Positions 18,317 through 27,138 of a DNA stretch of 64,000 nt are shown here, one piece after another (within the stretch, counting starts at the first letter, position 1; each line of letters starts with the position of its first letter). Under the pieces are notes generated by a model. That model saw nothing but the letters and a program-made list of their open reading frames with translations. It did not search any database and had not been told where the DNA came from. A program made the position numbers and the translations under genes. Origin of the DNA: Actinacidiphila acidipaludis (GTDB lineage: Bacteria > Actinomycetota > Actinomycetes > Streptomycetales > Streptomycetaceae). The stretch covers positions 1-64,000 of the forward strand of contig NZ_JAINZZ010000026.1 in NCBI RefSeq assembly GCF_019890725.1, written 5' to 3'.

Positions 18317-19433
18317 CGGGGCTCGCCTCCACGGGGGCCGGGGTGCCGCCGAGCCGGCGGTACAGGTAGTAGGCGGCGCAGGCTCCCTCGCTGGAGACCA
18401 TGGTCGCGCCGAGCGGGTTGCGCGGGGTGCAGGTGGTGCCGAAGGCCTCGCACTCGTGCGGCTTCAGCAGGCCCTGCAGGACCTCGCCGCTGCGGCACTC
18501 GGCCGGCTCGAGGGTGGTGATGCCCTCGACCGAGAACCGGTGCTCGGCGTCGAACTCCCGGTAGCGCTCGGCCAGTCGCCAGCCGCTGCGCGGAATGACG
18601 CCGATGCCGCGCCACGACCGGTCGGTGACCTCGAAGATGTCGGCGAGCATGGCCTTGGCCGCCGGGTTGCCCTCCGGGCGCACGGCCCGGGCGTAGGCGT
18701 TGTCCACCGTGTGCTCACCGCGTTCGAGTTGGGTGACCGCGCGGCGCACGCCCTCGAGGATGTCCAGCGGCTCGAAACCGGTGACGACGATCGGGACCCT
18801 GAACCGGTCGGTGAGTTCGGGGTACTCCTCGGTGCCCATGACGCTGCACACGTGGCCGGCGGCGAGGAACGCGTCCACCCGGCAGTCCGGGGACCCCATG
18901 ATCGCCTCGATGGCCGGGGGGACGCGCACATGGGAGACCAGCAGGCTGAAGTTGCGGATTCCCAGGCGCTTGGCCTGATGGACCGTCATGGCGTTCGGCG
19001 GCGCGGTGGTCTCGAAACCGATGCCGAAGAAGACCACTTCGGACTGCGGGTTCTCCTGGGCGATGCGCAGGGCGTCGAGCGGCGAGTACACCACGCGCAC
19101 GTCGCCGCCCTCGCTGCGGACCTGGAACAGGTCGCGCCCGGTGCCGGGCACCCGCAGCATGTCCCCGAACGAGCAGAAGATGACGCCGGGTCGCGACGCG
19201 ATCTCCAGTGCCTTGTCGATGACTTCGAGCGGGGTGACGCAGACCGGGCAGCCGGGGCCGTGGATGAGCTCGATCTGATCGGGCAGCAACTGGTCGATGC
19301 CGTGGCGGATGATGGAGTGCGTCTGCCCTCCGCACACCTCCATCAGGGCCCACGGCCGGGTGACCGTGGCGTGGATCTGGTCGAGCAGCCCGCGGGCGAG
19401 CGCCGGATCCTGGAACTCCTCGATGTACTTCAC
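18309..19433 (-). CDS. hypD: Hydrogenase maturation factor HypD
   Basis: HypD is the [4Fe-4S] scaffold that, with HypC, assembles the Fe(CN)2CO unit. Family motifs are all visible in 374 residues: [20 protein letters not shown] (about residue 37), [12 protein letters not shown] (about 58), [14 protein letters not shown], and the Cys-rich C-terminus with [16 protein letters not shown] and [12 protein letters not shown]. The GTG start at 19433 overlaps the hypC stop as GTGA, indicating translational coupling. Confidence 0.97.
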   Translation of the reverse strand: MKYIEEFQDPALARGLLDQIHATVTRPWALMEVCGGQTHSIIRHGIDQLLPDQIELIHGPGCPVCVTPLEVIDKALEIASRPGVIFCSFGDMLRVPGTGRDLFQVRSEGGDVRVVYSPLDALRIAQENPQSEVVFFGIGFETTAPPNAMTVHQAKRLGIRNFSLLVSHVRVPPAIEAIMGSPDCRVDAFLAAGHVCSVMGTEEYPELTDRFRVPIVVTGFEPLDILEGVRRAVTQLERGEHTVDNAYARAVRPEGNPAAKAMLADIFEVTDRSWRGIGVIPRSGWRLAERYREFDAEHRFSVEGITTLEPAECRSGEVLQGLLKPHECEAFGTTCTPRNPLGATMVSSEGACAAYYLYRRLGGTPAPVEASPVG

Positions 19434-19771
19434 CGTCGGGCCTCCTTCGCGGTGCGCGGCTGGGCGGGCCCCCGCCCCTCGTCGTCCGGGGCAGGCGCGG
19501 CGGCCGCGCCCGCGGCCTGCTCCCAGGGGTCACCGAACTCCTCCTCCAGGAGTCCGAGGTTCTGGAACAGCGCCAGGCTCTGCAGCGCCGACTCCTCGTC
19601 GAGCCGCTGCAGCGCGAAGCCGACGTGCACGATGGTGTACTCGCCGACCTTGAGGTCCGGCAGGTACTCCAGGCACACGTCCTTCACCACTCCGCCGAAG
19701 TCGACGGTCGCCATACGCGTACCGTCGCGTTCCTCGATCTCCATGACCTTGCCGGGCACCGCCAGGCACAT
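19430..19771 (-). CDS. hypC: Hydrogenase assembly chaperone HypC
   Basis: HypC is the small chaperone that carries the iron unit to the hydrogenase large subunit. The essential N-terminal Cys is present in [14 protein letters not shown], followed by [20 protein letters not shown] and [20 protein letters not shown]. The 113-residue length is longer than the usual 75-95 because of an Ala/Pro/acidic tail (about residues 80-113) of no evident function. The ATG has GAGGAG upstream. Confidence 0.96.
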   Translation of the reverse strand: MCLAVPGKVMEIEERDGTRMATVDFGGVVKDVCLEYLPDLKVGEYTIVHVGFALQRLDEESALQSLALFQNLGLLEEEFGDPWEQAAGAAAAPAPDDEGRGPAQPRTAKEARR

Positions 19772-19786
19772 GCCGATCTCCTCGTT

Positions 19787-22315
19787 CTAGGCTTCCGGTT
19801 GGACGGTCGGGACAGGGGCGCGTGCCGCCACGACGAGCTGGCCCAGTGCCAGGCCGCCGTCGTTGGGCGGCACCAGGCGGTGGCGCAGCACCGTGAAGCC
19901 GTCCTCGCGCAGCCCGCCGGCGCAGGCCGAGGACAGCAGGGCGTTGGCGAACACCCCGCCGCTCAGCGCGACCTGGGCGATGCCGGTGCGCTCGCGGACG
20001 GCCGCGCACACGCGGCGCACCGCGTCGGCCACCGCCGCGTGGAACGCGACGGCGATCCGCCCCCGGTCGGTGCCCGCGGCGAGGTCGGCGACGACGGCGC
20101 CCAGCACCGGGGCGGGGTCGATGAGCAGCGGTGCGGGGGTGGCCGGCGGCGAGGTCCGCCCGTCCCCGGCGGGTCCGCTCGCCTCGCCCGGTGCGAGCGC
20201 GAAGGCGTAGCCGGGGCGCTGTGGGGCGCCGGCGAAGGAGGCGGCAGCGGCCTCCAGTTCGACCGCGGCCTGCGCCTCGTAGCCCGCGTGGTGGCACACT
20301 CCGGCCAGCGAGGACACCGCGTCGAAGAGGCGGCCCATGCTGGATGTCGGGACGCAGTGCAGCCCTCGCTCCAACTGCCTTCTCAGGATGGGGCGTTCGG
20401 CCTCGGGGCAGGCCCGCGCGCAGGGCAGCTCCGGGTCCCAGGGCAGGCCCGCCGCGAACAGATGGGCCAGCGCCATCCGGTACGGGTGCCGGACGGCCGC
20501 GTCCCCGCCGGGCAGCGGCACGTACTGCAGGTGGGCGGCGCGCCGGTAGCCTTCGTAGTCGGCGACGAGGATCTCGCCGCCCCACACCGCGCCGTCGTCC
20601 CCGGCGCCCGTGCCGTCGAAGGCCACGCCGATGACCGGACTGCCGCCGTCCAGGCCGTTGTCGGCCATCGCCGCTGCGATGTGGGCGTGGTGGTGCTGCA
20701 CCCGGCGCACCCCGGGCCCGTGCCGGCGCTCGGCCGCCCGGCCGGAGCGGTAACCGGGGTGGCGGTCGGCCGCCACGACCTGCGGGGTGACGCCGGTGAT
20801 CTCCTCCAACTGCCGTTCGGCGTGGTCGAAGGCGCCCAGCGTCGCCAGGTCGTCCATGTCGCCGACGTGCGCCGACAGCCAGGCCTGGCGGCCTTCGCCG
20901 AGGCAGAAGACGTTCTTCAGGTCGCCGCCCGCCGCGAGCGCGGGCACCACGGGCACGGGAAGCGGCACCGGGAACGGCGTGTAGCCGCGGGACCGGCGGA
21001 CCGGCAGTTCCTCGCCGTCGATCACCCGCACGACCGAGTCGTCGCAGGGCACGTGGATCGGCCGGTCGTGGGTGAGCCAGGCGTCGACGAGCGGGGCGAG
21101 CCGCTCCAGCGCCTCGTCGTCGCGTGTGACGATGGGCTCGCCGCCGAGGTTGCCGCTGGTCATCACCAGCAGGCGCGGCGCGGGCGGGTCGCCGGGCAGC
21201 CCGAGCAGGAGATGGTGCAGGGGCGTGTAGGGCAGCATCACGCCGAGGTCCGCACTGCCCGGGGCGACCGACGCGGCCAGCACACCCGCGCCCGCGGTCC
21301 CGGGCCGGCGGCGCAGCAGCACGATCGGCCGGCGGATGCCGCTGAGCAGGTTCCGCTCGGCGGCGCCGAGGCGCACCAGCGGTTCGACGTCGGCCAGGTC
21401 CGCGGCCATGACCGCGAACGGCTTGTCGCCTCGGGCCTTGCGCCGCCGCAGGGTCCTGACGGCGTTCTCGTCGGACGCGTCGCACGCCAGGTGGTAGCCG
21501 CCGAGGCCTTTGACGGCCAGGACGGCGCCCTCGGCGAGCAGCCGGCGGGCGCGGGCGACCGGGTCGCCGCCGCGGTCCTCGACGGGCGCCGCGCCGCCGG
21601 ACCGGCTGCCGGGCAGCACCAGCCGCAGCCGCGGCCCGCAGTCGTGGCAGGCGACCGGCTGGGCGTGGAAGCGCCGGTCGGCGGGGTCGGTGTACTCCCG
21701 CTCGCAGCGCGGGCACAGCGGGAACGCGGCCATGGTGGTGTGGGCGCGGTCGTACGGCAGCGCGGTGACGATGGTGAAGCGCGGCCCGCAGTGCGTGCAG
21801 GTGATGAACGGGTGGCGGTAGCGGCGGTCCGCGGGGTCGCGCAGTTCGGCCAGGCACGCCTCGCAGGTCGCGGTGTCGGGCGGAACGAGGGTCCGGCGCG
21901 GGCCGCCCTGACGGGACGGCACGATCCGGAAGCCGCTCTCGCCCAGCGGCGGCACGGCCTCCCGGGTGACGGACTGGACGACCGCGAGCGGCGGCGCCTC
22001 GGCGCCGGTCCGCTCGCAGAACGCGGCGGTCGCCTCCGGCGTGCCCTCGACCTCGGCGACCACGCCCTCGCCGGTGTTGGTGACCTGCCCGGCCAGACCG
22101 AGCTCCCGGGCGAGCGCGTACACGAACGGCCGGAAGCCGACGCCCTGGACGACACCGCGCACGGTCACCCGCACCCGCTCGGTCCGGGCCGCGCGCGGTT
22201 CCGGAGACGCCGGCGGGGCCGCGGCGACAGTGGCCACGCCGGCCGCCGGCTCGGTCGCCGGCGCGGGCGGGGAGGGCTGCGCGGCTGCGGAGTCCGCGGT
22301 CATCGGTGTGCGCAC
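19787..22315 (-). CDS. hypF: Carbamoyltransferase HypF
   Basis: HypF makes carbamoyl-AMP from carbamoyl phosphate and transfers the group to HypE. The 842-residue product has the full order: acylphosphatase-like domain (VTVRGVVQGVGFRPFVYALA, about residues 48-70), two Cys4 zinc fingers (CEACLAEL, CTHCGPRF, CPRCEREY, CHDCGPRL, about 150-225), a YrdC-like domain, and a Kae1-like domain with HHHAHIAAAMADNG (about 545) and ALSGGVFANALL near the end. The start is GTG at 22315 or ATG at 22303; neither has a strong ribosome site, consistent with coupling to hypB, whose stop is at 22318. Confidence 0.96.
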   Translation of the reverse strand: MRTPMTADSAAAQPSPPAPATEPAAGVATVAAAPPASPEPRAARTERVRVTVRGVVQGVGFRPFVYALARELGLAGQVTNTGEGVVAEVEGTPEATAAFCERTGAEAPPLAVVQSVTREAVPPLGESGFRIVPSRQGGPRRTLVPPDTATCEACLAELRDPADRRYRHPFITCTHCGPRFTIVTALPYDRAHTTMAAFPLCPRCEREYTDPADRRFHAQPVACHDCGPRLRLVLPGSRSGGAAPVEDRGGDPVARARRLLAEGAVLAVKGLGGYHLACDASDENAVRTLRRRKARGDKPFAVMAADLADVEPLVRLGAAERNLLSGIRRPIVLLRRRPGTAGAGVLAASVAPGSADLGVMLPYTPLHHLLLGLPGDPPAPRLLVMTSGNLGGEPIVTRDDEALERLAPLVDAWLTHDRPIHVPCDDSVVRVIDGEELPVRRSRGYTPFPVPLPVPVVPALAAGGDLKNVFCLGEGRQAWLSAHVGDMDDLATLGAFDHAERQLEEITGVTPQVVAADRHPGYRSGRAAERRHGPGVRRVQHHHAHIAAAMADNGLDGGSPVIGVAFDGTGAGDDGAVWGGEILVADYEGYRRAAHLQYVPLPGGDAAVRHPYRMALAHLFAAGLPWDPELPCARACPEAERPILRRQLERGLHCVPTSSMGRLFDAVSSLAGVCHHAGYEAQAAVELEAAAASFAGAPQRPGYAFALAPGEASGPAGDGRTSPPATPAPLLIDPAPVLGAVVADLAAGTDRGRIAVAFHAAVADAVRRVCAAVRERTGIAQVALSGGVFANALLSSACAGGLREDGFTVLRHRLVPPNDGGLALGQLVVAARAPVPTVQPEA

Positions 22316-22317
22316 GG

Positions 22318-23115
22318 TCAGTTGACGGCGGCGGCGGAGCCGGGGTGCGCGTGGGTGTGGGTGTGCGGGTGGCCGTGGCCCAGGCCGAAGGCGTGCGCGT
22401 GGGCGTGGCCGTCCTCGACCAGCGGGATGCGCGTGGCCATGACCGGCCGGTGCGCGGCGGCGCCGTCCGCGACCGCCAGGGCCCGGTCGAGCAGCAGCCC
22501 GACGCCCTCGCCGCGGCGCGCGGACGTGAAGACCACCTCCGCACCGGGGTTGACCTGCCGGACGTTCCCCAGGAACGCCTCACGGTCGAACTCGACGGCG
22601 TCGGCGATGTCGTTCTTGGTCACCACCACGAGCTGGGCGAGCCCGAACGCGGTGGGGTACTTCAGCGGCTTGTCCTCGCCCTCGGTGACGGAGGCCAGGA
22701 CCACCCGCAGCGACTCGCCGAGGTCGTAGGACGCCGGGCACACCAGGTTGCCGACGTTCTCCACGAACAGCAGCCGCACGTCGTGGCCGGGCCAGCCGTC
22801 CAGGTGCCGGGCGAGCATGTCGGTCTCCAGGTGGCACAGCCCGTCGGTGAGCACCTGCCGCACGGGCACGCCCGAACGGGCCAGCCGCCGGGCGTCGTTC
22901 TCGGTGGCGAGGTCGGCGGTCAGCGCGGCGACGGGGACGCCGCGGTCGCGCGCCAGGCCCAACTCGGCCTCCAGCAGGGCGGTCTTGCCGCTGCCGGGGC
23001 TCGACATCAGGTTGACCAGCGTGGTGCCGCGGGCGGCGAGGGCGTCCCGCAGTTCCTTCGCTCCCTCGTCGTTCTTGGCGAGCACCGCCGTCTGCAGGTC
23101 CGTGGCACGGCACAT
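22318..23115 (-). CDS. hypB: Hydrogenase nickel-incorporation GTPase HypB, His-rich at the C-terminus
   Basis: HypB is the GTPase that helps insert nickel into the large subunit. Its P-loop is in SSPGSGKTALLEAELGLARD (about residue 38), with VENVGNLVCP as the metal-site/switch region and VVVTKNDIADAV as the base-recognition motif. In most homologues a His-rich nickel-storage segment is N-terminal. Here the N-terminus is short (MCRATDLQTAV) and a His-rich run is at the extreme C-terminus (HAHAHAFGLGHGHPHTHTHA, about residues 240-260). The gene follows hypA by 6 bases. Confidence 0.96.
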   Translation of the reverse strand: MCRATDLQTAVLAKNDEGAKELRDALAARGTTLVNLMSSPGSGKTALLEAELGLARDRGVPVAALTADLATENDARRLARSGVPVRQVLTDGLCHLETDMLARHLDGWPGHDVRLLFVENVGNLVCPASYDLGESLRVVLASVTEGEDKPLKYPTAFGLAQLVVVTKNDIADAVEFDREAFLGNVRQVNPGAEVVFTSARRGEGVGLLLDRALAVADGAAAHRPVMATRIPLVEDGHAHAHAFGLGHGHPHTHTHAHPGSAAAVN

Positions 23116-23121
23116 CGGTCG

Positions 23122-23499
23122 TCACACCTCCTGACGGGCCGCGGCGGACGGGGCCTGGGCCCAGCGCACCTCGGCGATCTCCAGTTCCCTGCCGGACACC
23201 AGGCCGCCGGCGGCGCCCCCGCAGCACGGGCAGCACAGCTGCGGGGGCAGTCCGGTGTCCCAGTCCGACCCGCACGGGGCGCAGTGCGCGCGTCCCGGCA
23301 CCCGCCGGGTCACGAGCCGGGCCCCCGCGAGAACCGTGTTCTCGCAGGCGAGCTCGAAACAGAACCGCAGCGCCTCCGGCACCACACCGGCCAGTTCCCC
23401 GACGCGCAGCGCCACGGACTCGACGGCGGTGTGGCCGTGGGAGCGGGCGGCGTCCTCGACCTGGCCGACGACGGCCAGCGCGATGGACATCTCGTGCAT
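23122..23499 (-). CDS. hypA: Hydrogenase nickel metallochaperone HypA
   Basis: HypA binds nickel through its N-terminal MHEMSIA motif and zinc through two Cys pairs. All are visible in this 125-residue product: MHEMSIALAVVGQVEDAA, CAPCGSDWDTG and CCPCCGG. The ATG at 23499, giving the invariant MHE start, has AGGGAG at good spacing; longer in-frame starts are spurious. A GC-rich hairpin lies upstream between this gene and the microprotein gene. Confidence 0.95.
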   Translation of the reverse strand: MHEMSIALAVVGQVEDAARSHGHTAVESVALRVGELAGVVPEALRFCFELACENTVLAGARLVTRRVPGRAHCAPCGSDWDTGLPPQLCCPCCGGAAGGLVSGRELEIAEVRWAQAPSAAARQEV

Positions 23500-23552
23500 G
23501 GTCACTCCCTGACACGGCCGCCGGAGGGTGTCCCGCGGCCGAGTCCAGTACA

Positions 23553-23600
23553 GGGGGCGGCGGCCCGGTGGCCGGCCCGCCACGCCGCGGGGCCGCCCCC
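23553..23600. terminator. Hairpin between hydrogenase structural genes and hyp genes
   Basis: A 9-bp GC stem (23553-23561 with 23592-23600), with further pairing possible inside the loop, lies in the 140-bp gap between the 32-aa microprotein gene and hypA. It may act as a partial terminator that lowers hyp expression or separates two transcription units. Confidence 0.5.
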
Positions 23601-23639
23601 GCCGTCGCCCGTTCGGCGGCAGCGGTGCGGCCCCGTGGG

Positions 23640-23738
23640 TCACATCGAGCGCATCCGCAGGTAGCGCTTCACGTCGGGCAGGTTCGTCGCCAGGACGGCG
23701 GCGAGTCCGCCGAGGACGGCACCGAACACGTACTTCAC
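23640..23738 (-). CDS. 32-residue DUF6893-like microprotein in the hydrogenase operon
   Basis: This 32-codon gene starts with GTG at 23738. Its product begins VKYVFGAVLGGLAAVLATNL and ends PDVKRYLRMRSM. It has a very strong ribosome site (GAGGAGGTGA) that overlaps the end of the protease gene, whose stop is only 5 bases before the start. The layout is a single hydrophobic helix followed by a basic tail. As I recall, this matches the DUF6893 family of tiny actinobacterial proteins ending RYLxxRSM. Inference: a membrane-bound microprotein produced with the hydrogenase, perhaps an anchor or assembly aid. Confidence 0.8.
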   Translation of the reverse strand: MKYVFGAVLGGLAAVLATNLPDVKRYLRMRSM

Positions 23739-23743
23739 CGAGA

Positions 23744-24322
23744 TCACCTCCTCGCCTGGTCCGCGCCGGCCGGGGCCCGGCCGTCCCCGCTGCCGGCGGG
23801 GGCGCCGAGCAGGTCGAGGACCGCTTCCACGGCCCGGTCGACCGACGCCTCGACGACGGGGCTGAGCCCGATGCCCTCCTCCAGCACGGCCGGCTCGCAG
23901 CCGACGACCACCACCCGGCGGGGCCGGGTGCCGCCGGTCCCGGCGCTGAGGGTGTCCAGCAGCGCCAGCACGGCGTCCGGCGTCATGCGGTGGCCGTCGA
24001 TGAGCACGTCGCCGCCGGCGTGGGCGGCCTCGGCCCCGTCGATCCGGTAGACCGTGCCGGGCACGCCGCCGCGGGCGGTGGCGTCCAGCAGCACGACGGT
24101 GTCGTACCCGTCGAGGAGCTGGTAGGCCAGGTGCACGCCGCGCACGCCGATGTCGGCGGTCTCGACCCCGGGCGGCAGCGGGCGGCGGGCCAGCCGCTGC
24201 ACGGCCTCCACGCCGAAGCCGTCGTCGCCGACGAAGATGTTGCCCAGGCCGGCGACGAGCACCCGGCCGGTGCCGTCCGCGGGCGGACGCCGTCCGGCGG
24301 CGTCCGTGCTGCCGCCGTTCAC
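23744..24322 (-). CDS. Hydrogenase maturation protease (HupD/HyaD family)
   Basis: This 192-residue endopeptidase removes the C-terminal tail of the hydrogenase large subunit after nickel insertion. The family motif GLGNIFVGDDGFGVEAV is near residue 25, with the metal-binding Asp/Glu, and DIGVRGVHLAYQLLDGYDTV follows. DGHRMTPDAVLALLD supplies the conserved His region near residue 110. The C-terminus is Gly/Ala-rich. The GTG start overlaps the stop of the upstream gene as GTGA. The large subunit encoded nearby has a tail for it to cleave. Confidence 0.93.
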   Translation of the reverse strand: MNGGSTDAAGRRPPADGTGRVLVAGLGNIFVGDDGFGVEAVQRLARRPLPPGVETADIGVRGVHLAYQLLDGYDTVVLLDATARGGVPGTVYRIDGAEAAHAGGDVLIDGHRMTPDAVLALLDTLSAGTGGTRPRRVVVVGCEPAVLEEGIGLSPVVEASVDRAVEAVLDLLGAPAGSGDGRAPAGADQARR

Positions 24323-25803
24323 GCGCCGTCCTCCACGGGTGTCAGCTCGTCGGGCTGGTAGTACAGGAACCTGCCCTGGAGGCGGCGCAGTTCGGCCCCT
24401 GGGTCGCCGTCGACGGTGACCGCCACGTGCACGCCGCCGTCGACGTCGTGCAGCACCGCCTCCACCAGCGCGGTGCGGCCGTGCACGAAGATGTCCTGCG
24501 CGTCGGTGCGGCGCTTGCCGGGGCGCAGCCGGACGCGGCTGCCGGCGCCGACGGACACGCCGTCGACGAGGACGCGGTCGCGTTCGGGGTCGACGCTGCG
24601 GTCGGCCGCGGGGTCCCACCAGGGGGTGTCGGGCCGCAGCAGTTGCGGCAGGCCGGTGTCCTCGCCCGGCGTGCTGAGGACCGGCGGGCCGGTGACCTCG
24701 CGCAGCGAGCGGACGGCGCCGTGCAGGCGTTCCAGGACCTCGGGCGGCATCGAGTCGGCCAGGTCGATCACGGCTCCGGCGCGCTCGTCGGTGCCGCGGG
24801 CCTCCCGCTTCTCCTGGTCGGTGAGGGCGGCCGTGCGCAGGGCGAGGATCTCGTCGATCTCGGTGGCGTCGTAGAGCGCGCCCGGGCTCTCCGGCGCGAT
24901 GTGCGGGTGGTCCTCCAGCACGATGGGCAGCGAGAGCACCACGTCGTCGCCGCGGTCGGGGCCGGCCAGGACCGGCCAGGTCTGCTCGTTGCGGCACTCG
25001 GCGACGGCCGGGCGCGCCCATTCCGGCGGGTCCGTCATCGACAGGAAGGCGCCGGAGCCGAGCGCGAGCATCAGGTGGGCGGAGACCAGCGCGTGCGGCA
25101 GGGCAGCCTCGCGGTCGGCCGGGCCGCCGTCCGGCGGCCGCCAGCCGCCGGTGTTCTCGACCACGGCGGTCAGCCGCACCACCCGGTAGGGGCCGGGGAG
25201 TTCGGCCGCCGACAGGCGCAGCTCGCCCTCGACCCGTTCGCGCCGCCGCACGAGCCGGCCGACGACGGTGCCGGCGGCGTCCCGCACCTCCTCGGTGTCC
25301 TCGCCGGCGGCGCAGCTGAACGGCAGCACGAACTCCCGCCCGGCGGGCCCGTCGGCGTCCTCGCCCGGACCCACCTCGCCGTCCTCGCCGGCGCCGCCGA
25401 GCAGCCGGGCGACGTTCACGGTGACCTCGGCGGTCTCCACCACGCCCTCGTCCCAGGGGACCAGCACCCGGTCGGGCAGGTCCAGCGCATCGGCGGGCTC
25501 GAACCCGCCGCCGGGCAGGGCGCGTTCGACGGTCCGCCGCTGGGCGCGCAGGAAGCGGACCTCGGCGTGCAGCGGGGAGTCGCCCCGCGGTTCCATCAGG
25601 ACCTCGGTGCGCATGGCGCTGTGCTCGCCGTTGCGGTCGCCCCAGGCCGGCGGCACCAGCACGCCGAACTGCCAGCGCAGCCGGTTCTTGGCCGCGGACG
25701 CCCGGTAGGGGTAGAGCACATAGCCCTCGAAGAGCACGACGTCGGCCACCGCGCGGGCGGTGCCGAAACGGGGGGCCGCGGCGGGCGCGGCGACGGACGT
25801 CAC
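24319..25803 (-). CDS. Conserved hydrogenase-cluster protein of unknown function
   Basis: I do not know a characterised relative for this 494-residue product. It starts (GTG) with VTSVAAPAAAPRFGTARAVA and has an early conserved-looking stretch VVLFEGYVLYPYRASAAKNR, then LRWQFGVLVPP. The middle is mixed alpha/beta with acidic linkers. The C-terminal part (RVRLRPGKRRTDAQDIFVHG, then LRRLQGRFLYYQPDEL) is distinctive. There is no signal peptide or membrane helix. It overlaps both neighbours by GTGA-type junctions and so is expressed with the hydrogenase. Such proteins accompany actinobacterial group 1h hydrogenases and are presumed accessory factors. Confidence 0.85.
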   Translation of the reverse strand: MTSVAAPAAAPRFGTARAVADVVLFEGYVLYPYRASAAKNRLRWQFGVLVPPAWGDRNGEHSAMRTEVLMEPRGDSPLHAEVRFLRAQRRTVERALPGGGFEPADALDLPDRVLVPWDEGVVETAEVTVNVARLLGGAGEDGEVGPGEDADGPAGREFVLPFSCAAGEDTEEVRDAAGTVVGRLVRRRERVEGELRLSAAELPGPYRVVRLTAVVENTGGWRPPDGGPADREAALPHALVSAHLMLALGSGAFLSMTDPPEWARPAVAECRNEQTWPVLAGPDRGDDVVLSLPIVLEDHPHIAPESPGALYDATEIDEILALRTAALTDQEKREARGTDERAGAVIDLADSMPPEVLERLHGAVRSLREVTGPPVLSTPGEDTGLPQLLRPDTPWWDPAADRSVDPERDRVLVDGVSVGAGSRVRLRPGKRRTDAQDIFVHGRTALVEAVLHDVDGGVHVAVTVDGDPGAELRRLQGRFLYYQPDELTPVEDGA

Positions 25804-26489
25804 GGGGCCGCCACCTCCGCCGCGGGGACGGTGGCCGCGCCGGAGGCGCTGTGCGGCGGCGCGTCCTCCGCCGCCCGCAGCAGGACGTCCACGGTCTCCT
25901 GCCAGCTCGGCAGGGCGCGCCGGGAGCGGAAGGCCCGCAGGGACTCCATCGCGTCGCGCGGCAGGCGGATCCAGCCGCAGCCGGGGAAGTGCTGGTCCAT
26001 CATCTCCCGCCACACGGTGACCGGCAGGCGTACCGGCGCCTCCTTGTCCCAGGGGACGGGTTCCACCTGGAAGCCGCCGGGGCCGCGGAACGCGATCCCG
26101 GAGAACAGCATCAGCAGCGGCGCCTCGCCGTCCTCCAGGGCCTCGAAGTACTTGGTGGCCGCGATGTCCATGTCGTAGGTGCAGGGCACCGGCACGTCCA
26201 CCTCCGTCTGGCCGGTGAAGCCCGGGCAGACCAGGGAGACATGGGCGAACTGCAGGGGGTTCAGCGTGCGGCCCCACCGTGACCGTTCACCGAACAGGTC
26301 GCCCAGCGCCTCGGCCTCGGTGTCGTCGTAGCGGCGCAGGGCCGGTTCGATGCGGATCTGGCAGCGCAGGGCCATGGCGTGCACGGGCTGGTCACCGGGC
26401 GCGGTGATGCGCAGCCGGAAGACCAGGGTGGGGCCGGCGGCGTAGGCGTCGGCCCGCACCCCCGTGCACGCGAAGTCGAAGCTAGTCAA
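25800..26489 (-). CDS. DUF6084 family protein (hydrogenase accessory)
   Basis: The 229-residue product looks like the DUF6084 family known from actinobacterial hydrogenase clusters. Notable stretches are VRADAYAAGPTLVFRLRI, HAMALRCQIRIEPALRRYDD, WGRTLNPLQFAHVSLVCPGF and CTYDMDIAATKYFEAL. The latter two suggest a beta-sandwich-like protein. The start is TTG at 26489 with GGAGGG 7 bases upstream, inside the end of the preceding gene. Role unknown; the tight overlap with both neighbours ties it to hydrogenase expression. Confidence 0.85.
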   Translation of the reverse strand: MTSFDFACTGVRADAYAAGPTLVFRLRITAPGDQPVHAMALRCQIRIEPALRRYDDTEAEALGDLFGERSRWGRTLNPLQFAHVSLVCPGFTGQTEVDVPVPCTYDMDIAATKYFEALEDGEAPLLMLFSGIAFRGPGGFQVEPVPWDKEAPVRLPVTVWREMMDQHFPGCGWIRLPRDAMESLRAFRSRRALPSWQETVDVLLRAAEDAPPHSASGAATVPAAEVAAP

Positions 26490-27138
26490 GGACGTTCCCT
26501 CCCTCGCCGGCCATCGCCGGTACCACCACCGCTCTGCGGTGCACGTCGTCGAAGAACGCGGCGACCTCGGTGCGCACGCGGGTGCCGCCGTCGAAGCCCT
26601 GCCAGTGCAGCCGGAGCCGGCCGACGAGCTGGTAGGCCACGTCGACCGGAACCAGGTGGCAGGTGCCGCGGGCGTCCTGGCGCCGCACCAGCAGCGCCTC
26701 CACGTCGTCCTCCATCGCCCGGGCGAGCGCCGAGGCGCCGAACGCGGCCTCCCAGGCGGCGGGTTCGATCTCGTTCTCGGTCGCGCCGGCCGGGCTCGGG
26801 TAGAGGGCCACCACCCGTCCGAGCCGGGAGTTGCGGAAGAAGAACGCCATGTCCACCGGGATCCCCAGGGCGTGCCACGCGACGGGGTCGGTCCGCCACG
26901 CCGGGTCCGCGAGGTAGCGGTCCGGGATGGTGCGGAAGCGGCCGCCGCCCGCGCCGGGGCGGTCGAACAGTATGGCGCAGGCCAGGCACGCGCAGGCCAG
27001 CGACCGCCGCTCGACGTCGACCAGGTGCCGGTGCTCGGGGCCGAGCCCGGTCGAGCACAGCTCGCACCGCTCGTCCGCGGTGGCCGACCGGGGGACGAGG
27101 TATCTGCGCAGGCCGGGCGCGGCGCCGAGCGCGCTCAC
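26482..27138 (-). CDS. DUF5947 family protein (hydrogenase accessory)
   Basis: This 218-residue product matches the DUF5947 family. An N-terminal Cys pair (ADERCELCSTGL, about residue 25) and CACLACAILFDRPGAGGGRF (about 48) could bind a metal. VDMAFFFRNSRLGRVVALYP and VRTEVAAFFDDVHRRAVVVP are further conserved-looking blocks. GTG start, overlapping the NifU-like stop as GTGA. Consistently placed in group 1h clusters, it is presumed to aid assembly or electron transfer; nothing proves this here. Confidence 0.85.
   Translation of the reverse strand: MSALGAAPGLRRYLVPRSATADERCELCSTGLGPEHRHLVDVERRSLACACLACAILFDRPGAGGGRFRTIPDRYLADPAWRTDPVAWHALGIPVDMAFFFRNSRLGRVVALYPSPAGATENEIEPAAWEAAFGASALARAMEDDVEALLVRRQDARGTCHLVPVDVAYQLVGRLRLHWQGFDGGTRVRTEVAAFFDDVHRRAVVVPAMAGEGGNVLD

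Noticed and set aside
19530-22729. Long open frames on both strands across hypF and hypB (over 1000 codons each).
   Set aside because: hypF, hypB and hypC explain this region with all expected motifs; the others are GC-driven shadows.
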